From NCBI GenBank assembly GCA_029978905.1, contig JAPOIM010000006.1:1-64000 (forward strand): 64,000 bases of DNA, read 5' to 3'. A program made the position numbers and the translations under genes. Below, in pieces: positions 1 through 9,245 of this stretch. This stretch comes from Planctomycetota bacterium (lineage in GTDB: Bacteria > Planctomycetota > Planctomycetia > Pirellulales > UBA1268). A model generated the notes under the pieces. It was not told where the DNA came from, did no database searches, and saw nothing but the letters and a program-made list of their open reading frames with translations. Within the stretch, counting starts at the first letter, position 1. Each line of letters opens with the position of its first letter.

Positions 1-1
1 G

Positions 2-421
2 CTTGTTGTCAAGGACATGATCGACGAAGCGCTTCGGTCGCAGGGCCTGCCGACGGTTTTTAATCTCGGTCTGCAATGGGTCCTTGACGCGTATTCTTAT
101 ATTGCGATCGCGGATTTGTGTGGCGATCAGATGGGCATGGAAAGGAAGAAGAGGGGTGCCCTGCACCGTTTATTGCGTGGGGAGCCAGCTTCCCCGCACA
201 GTTTTTTGCGTGAGGCTCACCTGCAGAAATTGGATACTGATACGCGCCGCCGATACAGGGCTGGCTCAAGGGAGCAAATTGTAAAAACAAGAGCGGGGAT
301 CGGAAGAGGTTTTATTAATCAGCGTCACCAGCAGCTTTTCTATCAGATAGGAGATGTCCCTTCGGCGACGACGGATTGGTACATCGAGGTAATTATCGAT
401 AGATTAGGCGTCTTCAACTAG
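2..421 (+). CDS. hypothetical protein, 5' end outside the window
   Basis: The reading frame is open from the window edge (residues LVVKD precede the first Met at base 17), so this is probably the C-terminal part of a longer protein. About 139 residues are visible, ending in DRLGVFN. There is a basic central stretch (KRRGALHRLLRG, DTRRRYRAG) and no transmembrane segment. I recognise no family. The base composition is more AT-rich than the rest of the window and codon use is less biased towards G/C at third positions, which suggests acquired or weakly constrained DNA. It could also be a chance open frame. Confidence 0.4.
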   Translation, partial: LVVKDMIDEALRSQGLPTVFNLGLQWVLDAYSYIAIADLCGDQMGMERKKRGALHRLLRGEPASPHSFLREAHLQKLDTDTRRRYRAGSREQIVKTRAGIGRGFINQRHQQLFYQIGDVPSATTDWYIEVIIDRLGVFN

Positions 422-743
422 GCAGCTAATTCTCAGATCTTTTCGTGTGTTCGGGGCGATGCTGAAATTCCGCTGATCGGTGCCTGACTGGGGCGCGGCC
501 TGTGATGCCGTGAGAAGGGCGAGGTCGACGGCGGTGCAGAGCATCTTGTGAGCTCCGCTACGGGCGATTTCCGTTCGGCCCAACTGTGCTGAGTCGCTCA
601 TCGGCCGGATGACTGTTGGGGAAGTGCTTGTGACGCGTTTCAGGGGTGGTGGGGCCCGGGGTCGAGTTCCAGGGCAGGCTCGGTGAGAATGGTGTGATGC
701 GGCTGCTGGCGGTCGCAACACACCTGCCGAGGCGAGCGGTCCG
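422..743. other. intergenic region without recognised gene
   Basis: About 320 bases between the partial ORF and the SbcD-like gene. Short open frames exist on both strands, but none has recognisable protein features or a convincing ribosome site. I see no clear promoter consensus or terminator. Base composition rises from the AT-richer left end to the GC-rich level of the rest of the window at about position 480. Confidence 0.4.
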
Positions 744-1871
744 ATGGCAATCCGAATCCTGCACACCGCAGACAACCACATTGGGCTCCCCTTCCATCGC
801 TACGACGGGGAGGTGCGAGGCAGGCTGGCCGCGGAGCGGTTTGAGGCGCTCGCGCGGTTGGTTAGCGAAGGCAATGCGAGGGATGCGCACTTCCTGGTCA
901 TCGCAGGCGATCTCTTTGACACCACGCGGGTGAGCGTGGCCGATATCAAGCGCACCGTCGATGTGCTCAACGGTTTTGCTGGCGTGGCCGTGCTCGTGCT
1001 GCCGGGCAATCACGATCACGTTGCAGGGCCCGAGACCGAAGTTTGGAAACGGTTTCGGCTGGCGAGCGAAGGCGTCGACTCGATCGAAGTCTTGGCCGAG
1101 CCGCAGGTGCGATCGTTTGAGGTCGATGGCCAGCCGGTGCACTTCTTCCCCTGCCCCTGCCCTTCCAAGACGGGTTCAGCGCCCACGACGCCTTGGGTCG
1201 CGGGCGCCGCAGCGGCTACGGCGCCCGGCCTGCGGATCGGGATCGCCCATGGCAACGTGCCGGGGCTTGGGCTCGATGCGGCCGACCGCTACTTCACGAT
1301 GGACCGTGACGATCTTGAAGCCGCAGGCATGGCCACCTGGCTGCTCGGCCATATCCATGTGCCCTTTCCCACGTCGGCCTCTGGTGAGCGGTCGCCGTTT
1401 TTTATGGCGGGCACCCACACCCCCGACTCCATCCGCTGCCGCCACCCAGGTTCGGCATGGTGGATAGAGTGCGAAGGAGAGACCGTGGTTCGCTACGAAC
1501 AGCTCTCTCCTGGTGGCATTCGCTTTCTCAGGCTCGATCGGGAACTGCGAGATGCCGCCGATGTCGTGGCCCTGCTCGCAGATGTCCGCGGCGTGGAGCC
1601 ACAAACGACGATCCTTGACCTGCAACTCAGCGGCCGGCTCTCAGCTGAGCAGCGGCAACAACTGGCAGCAGGGCTCAATGAGGTGCGGCCTGCGTTTCTC
1701 TGCCTGACGGAGGAGGCAGAGATTCATGCCGCGATCGATGCCACAGAGGTGGCCGCACGCTACCGCGAGGGAGGCTTGGCCCAGCGATTGCTTTCAGCGC
1801 TCTTGGCAGACGAAGGGCATCCTGAGGCAGCAATCCTGGCCCACGAACTGATCGAGGAGGTGGCCCAGTGA
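744..1871 (+). CDS. metallophosphoesterase, SbcD/Mre11/YhaO-like DNA nuclease subunit
   Basis: A 375-residue calcineurin-like phosphoesterase. The Mre11-type metal motifs appear in order: D10-N-H12 (more often DTH or DSH), G55-D56, GNHD at 88-91, the His of AHG at 169, and GHIH at 202-205. The family cuts DNA ends and hairpins together with an SbcC/Rad50-type ATPase. The C-terminal 150 residues would form the capping or partner-binding region. The stop overlaps the start of the ATPase gene by four bases (ATGA-type coupling), as expected for a two-subunit complex. The length fits the YhaO subgroup. The start follows a GAGCGG-type weak ribosome site. Confidence 0.85.
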   Translation: MAIRILHTADNHIGLPFHRYDGEVRGRLAAERFEALARLVSEGNARDAHFLVIAGDLFDTTRVSVADIKRTVDVLNGFAGVAVLVLPGNHDHVAGPETEVWKRFRLASEGVDSIEVLAEPQVRSFEVDGQPVHFFPCPCPSKTGSAPTTPWVAGAAAATAPGLRIGIAHGNVPGLGLDAADRYFTMDRDDLEAAGMATWLLGHIHVPFPTSASGERSPFFMAGTHTPDSIRCRHPGSAWWIECEGETVVRYEQLSPGGIRFLRLDRELRDAADVVALLADVRGVEPQTTILDLQLSGRLSAEQRQQLAAGLNEVRPAFLCLTEEAEIHAAIDATEVAARYREGGLAQRLLSALLADEGHPEAAILAHELIEEVAQ

Positions 1872-4279
1872 TTCGCCTTTCCCGCATCCGGCTTCATCCC
1901 TTTGGGCGCTTTACCGATCAGTCGTGGGATCTCAGCGAGCCACTCGTCGTGATCCACGGGCCAAACGAACTCGGCAAGAGCACGCTGCGGCAGGCCATCT
2001 TTCACGCGCTCTTCACGCCGACGAAGCTCGCCAGCCGAAAGTTCGATCAGTTGACGCGGCCGTGGCTGCCTCTGCCGGGAGGGGATCATGCGGAGATCGA
2101 GCTCTCGTTTGTGTGTGACGGCGACGCCTGGACGCTGCAGAAGCGGTGGGGCGCTGGGCAGCGATCGCACCTGAGCAACGGGCAAACAGCAATCGCTGAT
2201 CCAGAGGCCGTGCAGCAGCGGCTCTCCGAACTGCTCGTGCACAGCGAAGCGACCTACCGGCACGTGCTCTTTACGGGCCAAGCAGAGCTTGAGCAGACAC
2301 TGCAGGCCGTTGGTGAGCATGCCGGAGAGTTGCGAGATATTCGTGATCTCATGCGAGCGGCTGGTAGCGCGGCAGCCGACATCGACGAGCAGAAACTGCG
2401 GCAGCGGCTGCAGGTGCGACTGGACGAAACGTTTGCCCGCTGGGATCTGGAGCGGGCGCGACCGGAGCGACAGGGTGGGCAGGAAAAAGGTATTGCCGAT
2501 CCTTGGAGGCGAGGCGTCGGCACGGTGACCGCCGCCTGGTATGCCTGGCAGACGCTTGTGGCCGAGCATCAGGAGGTGCTGGCCATCGAACGCCAGATGG
2601 ATGCGGAAAGCCAGCGCGTGACTGCGCTTGAGGGCGAGGGTCGCGACGCTGCCGAGTTTGCGAAACGTTACGGCAGCCTTCGCGAAGGGCTGACGGAGCG
2701 GAGCGGTCTGGAGGATCGGGTGGCGCGGCTGGCGGGCGAGGAAGCGGAACTCGCGAAGACGTTTGCCCAGTGGCCCAAGGCAGAGGCGGCGCTCGATGAA
2801 TGGGAGCGTCGTCAGCCCGATTTTCTTCGCCAAGCCGAGAGCCTGCAGGCCGAACATGCTGCGGCTCGCAAACGCAGCGAGGGAGGCGTGCGGCAGGCGG
2901 CATTTGCAAAACTCACGCAGGCGAGGGCCGCCCTCGATGAAGCCCTCCGCGAGGTGGAGCAGCATCCGCATCCGGGAATGCAGCGGCTTGCCGAGATCGA
3001 GCGCCTCGAGCGGGCGATCACCGCAGCAGAAAACAAGCTCGCCTCACGCACCCTCTCCTGGCGAATCGAGGCCGTCGAGCCAAACATGGTTTCGATTGCG
3101 CGAGGTACGCAGCCGCCAGAGACGTGCCACATCGGCCCAGAGCCGATCGCTGGCACCGCGGAAGCATGTGTGCGGCTTGAGGTTGCTGGCGTCACGCTGG
3201 CCGTTGAGAGCGGTGAGGACGATGTCGCTGGTTTGTTGGCCGATGTGCAGGCGAACCGGATGGGGCTGGCGGAGCAGTTGACGGCCTGCGGGGTAAGTTC
3301 GCCCCAGGTTGCGAGGCAGTTGGCGGAGCGCCATCAGGCTGCCACGGGGATGGCCGCGTCGAAGAAAGCGATCTATGAGGCGCTGCTCGGAGGCAAGGCC
3401 TATGAGGCGTGGGCCGCTGAAGTTGAGGCGGTCGAGAAACTCCCCGCCACCCGAGATTCGGCGACGATCGAACAGGAAATTGAAGTCCTCCGCACTCGGC
3501 GCGCTGAGGGGGCTGCGGCGCTTGCACAGCATCGTGAAGCACTCGAGCGATGGAGGGCGTCCTACCAAGATCACGATCGGCTCGGGGAGACGCTCCTTAC
3601 GAAAAAGATGGAGGTGAAGCAGGTACGCGAACGGCTCGCCTCGCTGCCGACGTTGCCGGATGGGTTTGCTTCTCCCCAGGTGTTGCTTGCCCAGCTCGAC
3701 CAAGCCCAGGCCCGCCAACTGGAAGCTCAACAGCACTTGACGGCGCACAAAGCAGAGGTCGCCCGGCTGACCGCGGTGCTGGCCGATCGCCGCAGTGAAG
3801 AGATTGTCGAACAGGCCGACGAGGCAAAGCGGCGCTTCGCCCGGGCACTTGCCCATGGGAAGGCCTACCTCAGGATTCGCGAAGAACTCGATCGGCTGGC
3901 GGAAGACTGCGATGAGGATCCGCTGGAGGCATTTGGCGATCAGGTGGCGGGGTTCTTCTCCCGGATCACAGGATCGTCGGCGTCGCTGGGGTTTGAGGGT
4001 CCATTGCCTGCAGAGGTGGTGCGCGACGCGGTGGCGGTCTCGCCCGAACAGCTTTCTCATGGGGCGGGAGGGGCGCTCGCCCTCGCGGTGCGCCTCGCGA
4101 TGGCCGAGGCTTCGGTGAAAAGCGGCGGCGGGTTTGTGATGCTGGATGATCCGCTCGTGCATTTTGATGCCGGGCGGATGGCAGCCGCTGCGGCGATTCT
4201 CCGCGAGTTTTCGCAGCACACGCAGACCCTCTTTTTCACCTGCCACGATCACCACGCGGAGGCGCTGCGGGGTGGCTGA
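1868..4279 (+). CDS. SbcC/YhaN-like coiled-coil ATPase
   Basis: An 803-residue SMC/Rad50-like ATPase. The Walker A motif GPNELGKST is at residues 31-39. Near the C-terminus come an ABC-type signature (LSHGAGGALAL) and Walker B (FVMLDDP, about 756-762). Between them lies a long Ala/Glu/Arg-rich coiled coil, interrupted near residues 385-460 by a non-helical, probably beta-rich segment. No CxxC zinc hook is visible, and the protein is shorter than E. coli SbcC (about 1,050 residues), so it resembles the YhaN subgroup. It is translationally coupled to the upstream nuclease and should form the ATP-driven part of a DNA-end nuclease. It is convergent with recD. Confidence 0.85.
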   Translation: MIRLSRIRLHPFGRFTDQSWDLSEPLVVIHGPNELGKSTLRQAIFHALFTPTKLASRKFDQLTRPWLPLPGGDHAEIELSFVCDGDAWTLQKRWGAGQRSHLSNGQTAIADPEAVQQRLSELLVHSEATYRHVLFTGQAELEQTLQAVGEHAGELRDIRDLMRAAGSAAADIDEQKLRQRLQVRLDETFARWDLERARPERQGGQEKGIADPWRRGVGTVTAAWYAWQTLVAEHQEVLAIERQMDAESQRVTALEGEGRDAAEFAKRYGSLREGLTERSGLEDRVARLAGEEAELAKTFAQWPKAEAALDEWERRQPDFLRQAESLQAEHAAARKRSEGGVRQAAFAKLTQARAALDEALREVEQHPHPGMQRLAEIERLERAITAAENKLASRTLSWRIEAVEPNMVSIARGTQPPETCHIGPEPIAGTAEACVRLEVAGVTLAVESGEDDVAGLLADVQANRMGLAEQLTACGVSSPQVARQLAERHQAATGMAASKKAIYEALLGGKAYEAWAAEVEAVEKLPATRDSATIEQEIEVLRTRRAEGAAALAQHREALERWRASYQDHDRLGETLLTKKMEVKQVRERLASLPTLPDGFASPQVLLAQLDQAQARQLEAQQHLTAHKAEVARLTAVLADRRSEEIVEQADEAKRRFARALAHGKAYLRIREELDRLAEDCDEDPLEAFGDQVAGFFSRITGSSASLGFEGPLPAEVVRDAVAVSPEQLSHGAGGALALAVRLAMAEASVKSGGGFVMLDDPLVHFDAGRMAAAAAILREFSQHTQTLFFTCHDHHAEALRGG

Positions 4280-4280
4280 G

Positions 4281-4312
4281 GTGATCTGAGGAGTGATCCA
4301 TCGGCAGATCAC
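4281..4312. terminator. inverted repeat between convergent sbcC-like and recD genes
   Basis: GTGATCTG at 4281-4288 is repeated perfectly inverted as CAGATCAC at 4305-4312, leaving a 16-base loop. It lies exactly in the gap between two convergent genes and overlaps the recD stop codon, so it could end transcription from both sides. No T-tract is present, so this is only a possible terminator. Confidence 0.4.
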
Positions 4313-6006
4313 GTGGTGGCGAGCCGTTCGGCGAGGCCGGTGGCGCGGCGGATCGGTGTTTGGATGGCCGCCTCGATCACGTCGCGAGAGCCGATCACCG
4401 TGACCTGCTTTTTCGCGCGGGTGACGCCGGTGTAGAGCAGTTCGCGGGTCACGATGCGGCTGGGCTGCTCGGGCAACACGATGACCGCGTGGTCGTATTC
4501 CGACCCCTGGCTCTTGTGGATTGTCAGGGCGTGCACGGTGGCGACGTCTTCGAGTCTGGTGACGGGCACGCTCTTGAGGTCGTTTGGTAGGCCGAACAGG
4601 GCTTCCATCCGCTTCCCCTGTGGTACGACCACCCCCACATCCCCATTGGCAAGGCCAAGGGCCCGGCTGTTGCGGGTGATCATGATGGGCCGACCGGCGT
4701 ACCAAGGCTCGCCGGCAGCGATTGCCATGCCCTTCTCAATCCGAGCGTTCCAACCGCCCACTCCCATGGGGCCGTCACGATGGGCGCAGAGCACCTGGAG
4801 TTGGCTTTTGGTGTTGAGCACGTTGGCGGGGCTTCTCCGCCGAGCCGCTTTTCGTAAGGCGTTGGCGTGGGCGACGACTTCCGCCACAGCGGTGTCGAGG
4901 GCAGAGCGATCACCAGGATCGATCCAGGTGACGGCAGGACTGCCCGCAGTAAGGACCTCGAAAGCCCCCTGCGGTGAGCTCTCGCGAATGGCGGTCGAGA
5001 GGGTGATGATCTCCGGGGCTTCCGCGCGGTGAATGGTGGTGAGCGTTTCGATGCAGGTGTGCAGCGGGGAGGTTTGCTGGGAGGCGTGTCCAAAAACAGC
5101 CAGGTCACCGAGCACCGTGCCCGCGTCAACGCTGGCGAGTTGGTCCGGGTCGCCGACCAGGCGGATCTCAGCCTCTGGGTGCACCGCCACAAGAAGATGG
5201 TGCATCAGCGCGCTGGAGAGCATCGAAGCCTCGTCGACGATCACCGTGTCGTAGGGCAGGGGGTTGCCTGCGTGGTACGTGTAGCGACGGGCGCGGGATG
5301 GGTTGTAGCCAAGGAGCTTGTGGACGGTGCGGGCCGGCTCGGCAGTGACCGCGGCGAGAACAGCCTCCGAAGCACCGGCATCAAGGCAGCGCTGTCGTAG
5401 CACCTCGCTCATCCGCGCGGCGGCCTTGCCAGTCGGGGCGGCGAGTGCCAAGCGGGGAGGAGGCGCGTCGGCGGGGAGTGACGAGAACGATTCGACAAGG
5501 TCGTAGGCCACCTTGGTGGTCTTGCCCGTGCCCGGGCCTCCGAGCAGGATGCGGAGGCGATTCGCCGCTGCCCGTTCGCGGATGCTCTGGGCGATCGAGG
5601 CTTCTTCGCTGTAGGAGCGTCCGAGATAGAGCCGTGTGCCGTCGACGATGAAGGGGCGGCGGCTCCCGGGAGGGCCCACCAACGCCTCCGTTGCCGTGAG
5701 TGCGCGGAGCCATCGCTTCACCTCGCCCGGCCACACGCCACGAGCCTCACCGTGCAGATCGAGCCCAGCGGCCCACTCGGTGATACGCCCAAAATCGACG
5801 CACGTATGGCCATCGCGAACCGTCCGCATGGCTAGGCACATGCCCAGCCAGCCCAAGAGATCGGGCGGCGTGTGGCCATCACGCTTGGCCATCTCGATGA
5901 GCATCCGGACCGCCGCGATGTCGTCTCGGCTGATCACACCGCTGCTACGGTAGCGTTCGAGGTCGGCAGGAATGTCGGCTCTGCTTGCCGCCATGGGGTC
6001 GCTCAT
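4309..6006 (-). CDS. recD: exodeoxyribonuclease V alpha subunit RecD
   Basis: A 565-residue superfamily 1B helicase subunit of RecBCD. Walker A is GGPGTGKTT at residues 156-164. The Walker B region VIVDEASMLSS is followed by the motif III stretch LVGDPDQLASV, the C-terminal UvrD-like stretch ALTIHKSQGSEY, and the motif VI region YTGVTRAKKQVTV. Its ATG overlaps the recB stop as ATGA, so the two are translationally coupled. The length is close to that of E. coli RecD (608 residues). RecD is the 5'-3' motor that also stimulates the nuclease of the complex. Confidence 0.93.
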   Translation of the reverse strand: MSDPMAASRADIPADLERYRSSGVISRDDIAAVRMLIEMAKRDGHTPPDLLGWLGMCLAMRTVRDGHTCVDFGRITEWAAGLDLHGEARGVWPGEVKRWLRALTATEALVGPPGSRRPFIVDGTRLYLGRSYSEEASIAQSIRERAAANRLRILLGGPGTGKTTKVAYDLVESFSSLPADAPPPRLALAAPTGKAAARMSEVLRQRCLDAGASEAVLAAVTAEPARTVHKLLGYNPSRARRYTYHAGNPLPYDTVIVDEASMLSSALMHHLLVAVHPEAEIRLVGDPDQLASVDAGTVLGDLAVFGHASQQTSPLHTCIETLTTIHRAEAPEIITLSTAIRESSPQGAFEVLTAGSPAVTWIDPGDRSALDTAVAEVVAHANALRKAARRRSPANVLNTKSQLQVLCAHRDGPMGVGGWNARIEKGMAIAAGEPWYAGRPIMITRNSRALGLANGDVGVVVPQGKRMEALFGLPNDLKSVPVTRLEDVATVHALTIHKSQGSEYDHAVIVLPEQPSRIVTRELLYTGVTRAKKQVTVIGSRDVIEAAIQTPIRRATGLAERLATT

Positions 6007-9000
6007 GCGTGGGCTCCTGCTTGGCCAGCCGTGGCGAGCAGATCGCTGAGCTGCTTCCAGAGACCAGGAGGAGGCTGCCAGAGAAAAACGCCATACGTGC
6101 GGCCCTGGTGGTCAACGGGCGTCTCCTCGCCTTGCATGCCACGGAGAAAGGCATAGAGGATGCCGGTGATGGCGTCGTCGGGATTGAGGTGGGGCAACCG
6201 CCAGCGGAGCATCCGGTAGACCGCCGTACCGTAGAGCAGTGCCTGAAGCGGGTAGTGGTGGTCGGCCATGGCCTCTGGCAGACGGTCGGGTGCATAGGCG
6301 GCCAGCGGATGTGCGGTGCCCGTGCGGTGCAGTTTGTTGCTCTTGTAGTCGCACAGCAAAAGTCTGGGAGACTCGCGTGTGCTCTCGGGCAGTTTCAAGA
6401 CGGCGTCGATCGACCCCGTCAGCATCCCGCCGATGGGGATGTCAAAGGCCGGGCCGGCAAGGGTGGCCGCGTAGGGGCGGAGCGCGTCATCTGCCGGGAG
6501 GGAACTCAGCAGCACCTCGCCGATCTGCTGGGCACGCACGCCTTTGTCTAAGGAGGGCAACCCAAACGAAAACTCGAGTTCGCTCAGGCGATCGTCGGAT
6601 GAGACGCACCCCAGTGTGAGGCTGCCCAGGTGACCGCCCAGCGGAGTTTGAAGACTCCGCGTGATGATCTCCACGAGTTGTTCGAGCCAAGGCCGCAGGG
6701 CGCGCGACATCACGCGTTCGTTGACCACACGGCGAACCTCGTCCACGAGCGGCTGCTGGCGTGTGTCGAGGTGTTCAAAAACCTCGTGAATCGCGGTTCC
6801 AACCGCCACGCCCGCAGGGAGGTCCACCACGTCGTGGCCCGGCATCGCCGCCGGAAGCAGATCAGGCTCGAGGAGCGGGTCGGCGGCCACCGGTTCGTCA
6901 TGCCCTGCCCCCTCGCGACGGAAGAGGGCCTCTTCGCTCGAGCCACGCGTGGCGACGAGGCTTGAAAACGACATCCGTCGAAAAGTGCGGCGGACGGCAG
7001 GCGCCGTGGCCACCTCAAGAGTCGATGGTGTGCTCGCTCGGATTGGCTGCGGGGGCTGAAACTCCGTGCGATCGCATGGTGGCACGAGCTGCACGCCAGC
7101 GGGGACAGGAAGCGTTTTTTCCAAAACGCTCAACGCGGCCTCGCCATCTTTGGAGGGCGTGGCACGGGCGACGAGTACGCACAGGGCGTGTTCAGCGCGG
7201 GTGGCGGCTACGTAAAGCAGCCGCTGCGTTTCTTCTTCGTCTGCCGCCTGACGCCGAGCTTTGGCGTGTGGCGACTGCTGTTCCACGGCGAATGAGAGGT
7301 CGAGTTTTCGGTCCCCATCGTCGTCGTAAAACACCAGGGGACTGCCCGAGCGTGCCGGCCCTTGAGATTTCCAGAGGTCGGCCACGATCACACAGGGGAA
7401 CTGCAGCCCCTTGGCCGCATGAATGGTCAGAATCTTGACCGCATCGGCGTCGCTTTCCACGCGGCGACTCACCAACTCATGGTTGTCGTCCATGCTTGCC
7501 AAACGACTGTAGATGGTGAGGGCATGCTCCGCGGAGCAGCCGCGACGGGGGCCCGCCGAATCCATCACTTCGAAGATGTGCAAGAAATCGGTGACGTTTC
7601 GTTCGCCCTGCCTTCCGGAGGCGATCCGCGTCATCACGCGTGTGTCGGCTTCAAGGGTTGAGGCAAGGGCAGCGATTCCCTTGGTGGTCAGCGTGCTTCC
7701 CAACTGAAACAGCGCGTCTTGAACGTCACCGAGGATCTCGTCCGTCAGTCCCCCGACATCGGCGAGTGAATGGCCGAAAAAGACCGTTGCCGCGGCACGT
7801 CGCACCTTTCCGAGGTTCGAGGGTTGTTCCATCGCATCGAGAAGCGAACGGATATCAGTCGCCATGCTGCCTGACATCACGCTTGAGGTTCCACCCATTA
7901 CGGCAGCAATCCCTGCCTGTGCGAGTGCACGCTGAATCTTCCGGCCGACACCGCCTGAGCGAACGAGCACTGCGATGTCGCGTGGCTCGACCTGTCGCGT
8001 GCGCTTCCCCGTGGGGTTGGTGACAAGCCGCGCGCGGTCGAGCAGATCGATGACTTTGCCGAGGACGGGTCGGGCGAGGGCCGTTTGATTGTCGGTGGGG
8101 CCGAGTTCAACGAACTCGACGCTCGTGGCCACCCCCGAGATACCAGCCTTTTGCCGACTTGGGGGTGCATCGACCTTGAGGTACGTGATCCCGTCGCCGA
8201 AGGTCTGCCCCGCAAAACTCGCGTTGAGAATGTCGAGCAGAGGCTGATCCGAACGGCGGTTGGTGGTCAGTGTGCGGTGGCTGCGAGCGTCGGCGGCGAA
8301 GGTGACGTAGGCCCGGACGTCCGCGCCGCGAAACCCGTAGATAGCTTGCTTCGGGTCGCCGACGGTAACTAAGGCCCGGCCGTCTCCACCGGGAAAGAGA
8401 CGCTTGAAAAATGCCCACTGCAATCGATCGGTGTCTTGGGCTTCATCGACGATGGCGAGGGTGAATCGCTGCATCAGCGAGAGCAGCAGGTCAGTCCGTC
8501 GTTCATCGCGGATCAGGTCGTGGGCGAGGCGCAGCAGGTCGTTGTAGCCGGGCTGACTTGCCGTGGCCGCCTGAACGCGTTGCACGCACTCGGCGAGCAA
8601 GGGCGGAAGGCCTTCCAGGTGAGCGCGGTCGGCGGGCGAGAGGCTTTCGGTGCGCGGGTCGATCCACGGGACAAGAAACGGGTCGCCGAGGAGCGCAGAA
8701 ACCAGAGGGGCGATCCGCTTCTCGTCCCAGCGTTGGCCGGCGTGGGCCCGACTGACGACGACATCGTTGACCACTTCGGTGAGGATCCGGTCGGTGGCGG
8801 TAGCATCCACGACCGCGTTCACCTCCATACCCGCTGCTCGCAACACGCGGCTGCACACGCCATGGATCGTGGAGATCGTGGCCGTATCAAACTCGGATAC
8901 GGCCCGTTCCAGACGGCGGACGCGGGCGTGCCGGTCGTCGGGGGTCCCATCGCGGAGACGAGTGACCAGCACATCGCTCGTTTCCTCGGAATCACTGCGG

Positions 9001-9245
9001 AGCGCGGCGATTGTTTCCACGATCCGCCGCCGAACCCGATCGCGGAGTTCCGCTGCGGCGTTGCGGGTGAACGTGGTGATCAGAATCTGGCCAATGCGGA
9101 GGTCGTCGCGCAGCGCGAGTTCACGGGTGACGAGCGCGGCCACCGAGTACGTTTTTCCCGTGCCGGCGCTGGCCTCCACAACGAGGCCGTGACAGACGGC
9201 GTCGTGGGCGAGATCAAGCGGTGTGTGCAGGGGCGGAGTAGACAT
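6003..9245 (-). CDS. recB: exodeoxyribonuclease V beta subunit RecB
   Basis: A UvrD-type helicase joined to a RecB nuclease domain, 1,080 residues from the ATG at 9245. I chose that start because VVEASAGTGKT, the standard RecB N-terminus with Walker A, begins at about residue 22. The longer open frame to 9404 only reads recC in another frame. Walker B is VDEAQDTD. The C-terminal nuclease shows an upstream Asp (GSIDAV), the DYK motif at about 966-968 and a QALLY (QxxxY-type) motif. The gene starts 32 bases inside recC and ends with an ATGA overlap into recD. It is the 3'-5' motor and sole nuclease of RecBCD. Confidence 0.93.
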   Translation of the reverse strand: MSTPPLHTPLDLAHDAVCHGLVVEASAGTGKTYSVAALVTRELALRDDLRIGQILITTFTRNAAAELRDRVRRRIVETIAALRSDSEETSDVLVTRLRDGTPDDRHARVRRLERAVSEFDTATISTIHGVCSRVLRAAGMEVNAVVDATATDRILTEVVNDVVVSRAHAGQRWDEKRIAPLVSALLGDPFLVPWIDPRTESLSPADRAHLEGLPPLLAECVQRVQAATASQPGYNDLLRLAHDLIRDERRTDLLLSLMQRFTLAIVDEAQDTDRLQWAFFKRLFPGGDGRALVTVGDPKQAIYGFRGADVRAYVTFAADARSHRTLTTNRRSDQPLLDILNASFAGQTFGDGITYLKVDAPPSRQKAGISGVATSVEFVELGPTDNQTALARPVLGKVIDLLDRARLVTNPTGKRTRQVEPRDIAVLVRSGGVGRKIQRALAQAGIAAVMGGTSSVMSGSMATDIRSLLDAMEQPSNLGKVRRAAATVFFGHSLADVGGLTDEILGDVQDALFQLGSTLTTKGIAALASTLEADTRVMTRIASGRQGERNVTDFLHIFEVMDSAGPRRGCSAEHALTIYSRLASMDDNHELVSRRVESDADAVKILTIHAAKGLQFPCVIVADLWKSQGPARSGSPLVFYDDDGDRKLDLSFAVEQQSPHAKARRQAADEEETQRLLYVAATRAEHALCVLVARATPSKDGEAALSVLEKTLPVPAGVQLVPPCDRTEFQPPQPIRASTPSTLEVATAPAVRRTFRRMSFSSLVATRGSSEEALFRREGAGHDEPVAADPLLEPDLLPAAMPGHDVVDLPAGVAVGTAIHEVFEHLDTRQQPLVDEVRRVVNERVMSRALRPWLEQLVEIITRSLQTPLGGHLGSLTLGCVSSDDRLSELEFSFGLPSLDKGVRAQQIGEVLLSSLPADDALRPYAATLAGPAFDIPIGGMLTGSIDAVLKLPESTRESPRLLLCDYKSNKLHRTGTAHPLAAYAPDRLPEAMADHHYPLQALLYGTAVYRMLRWRLPHLNPDDAITGILYAFLRGMQGEETPVDHQGRTYGVFLWQPPPGLWKQLSDLLATAGQAGAHA

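Noticed and set aside
3044-4705. 553-codon minus-strand open frame across the sbcC-like/recD border
   Set aside because: It overlaps two genes with clear ATPase motifs and has an Arg/Pro/His-rich shadow composition.
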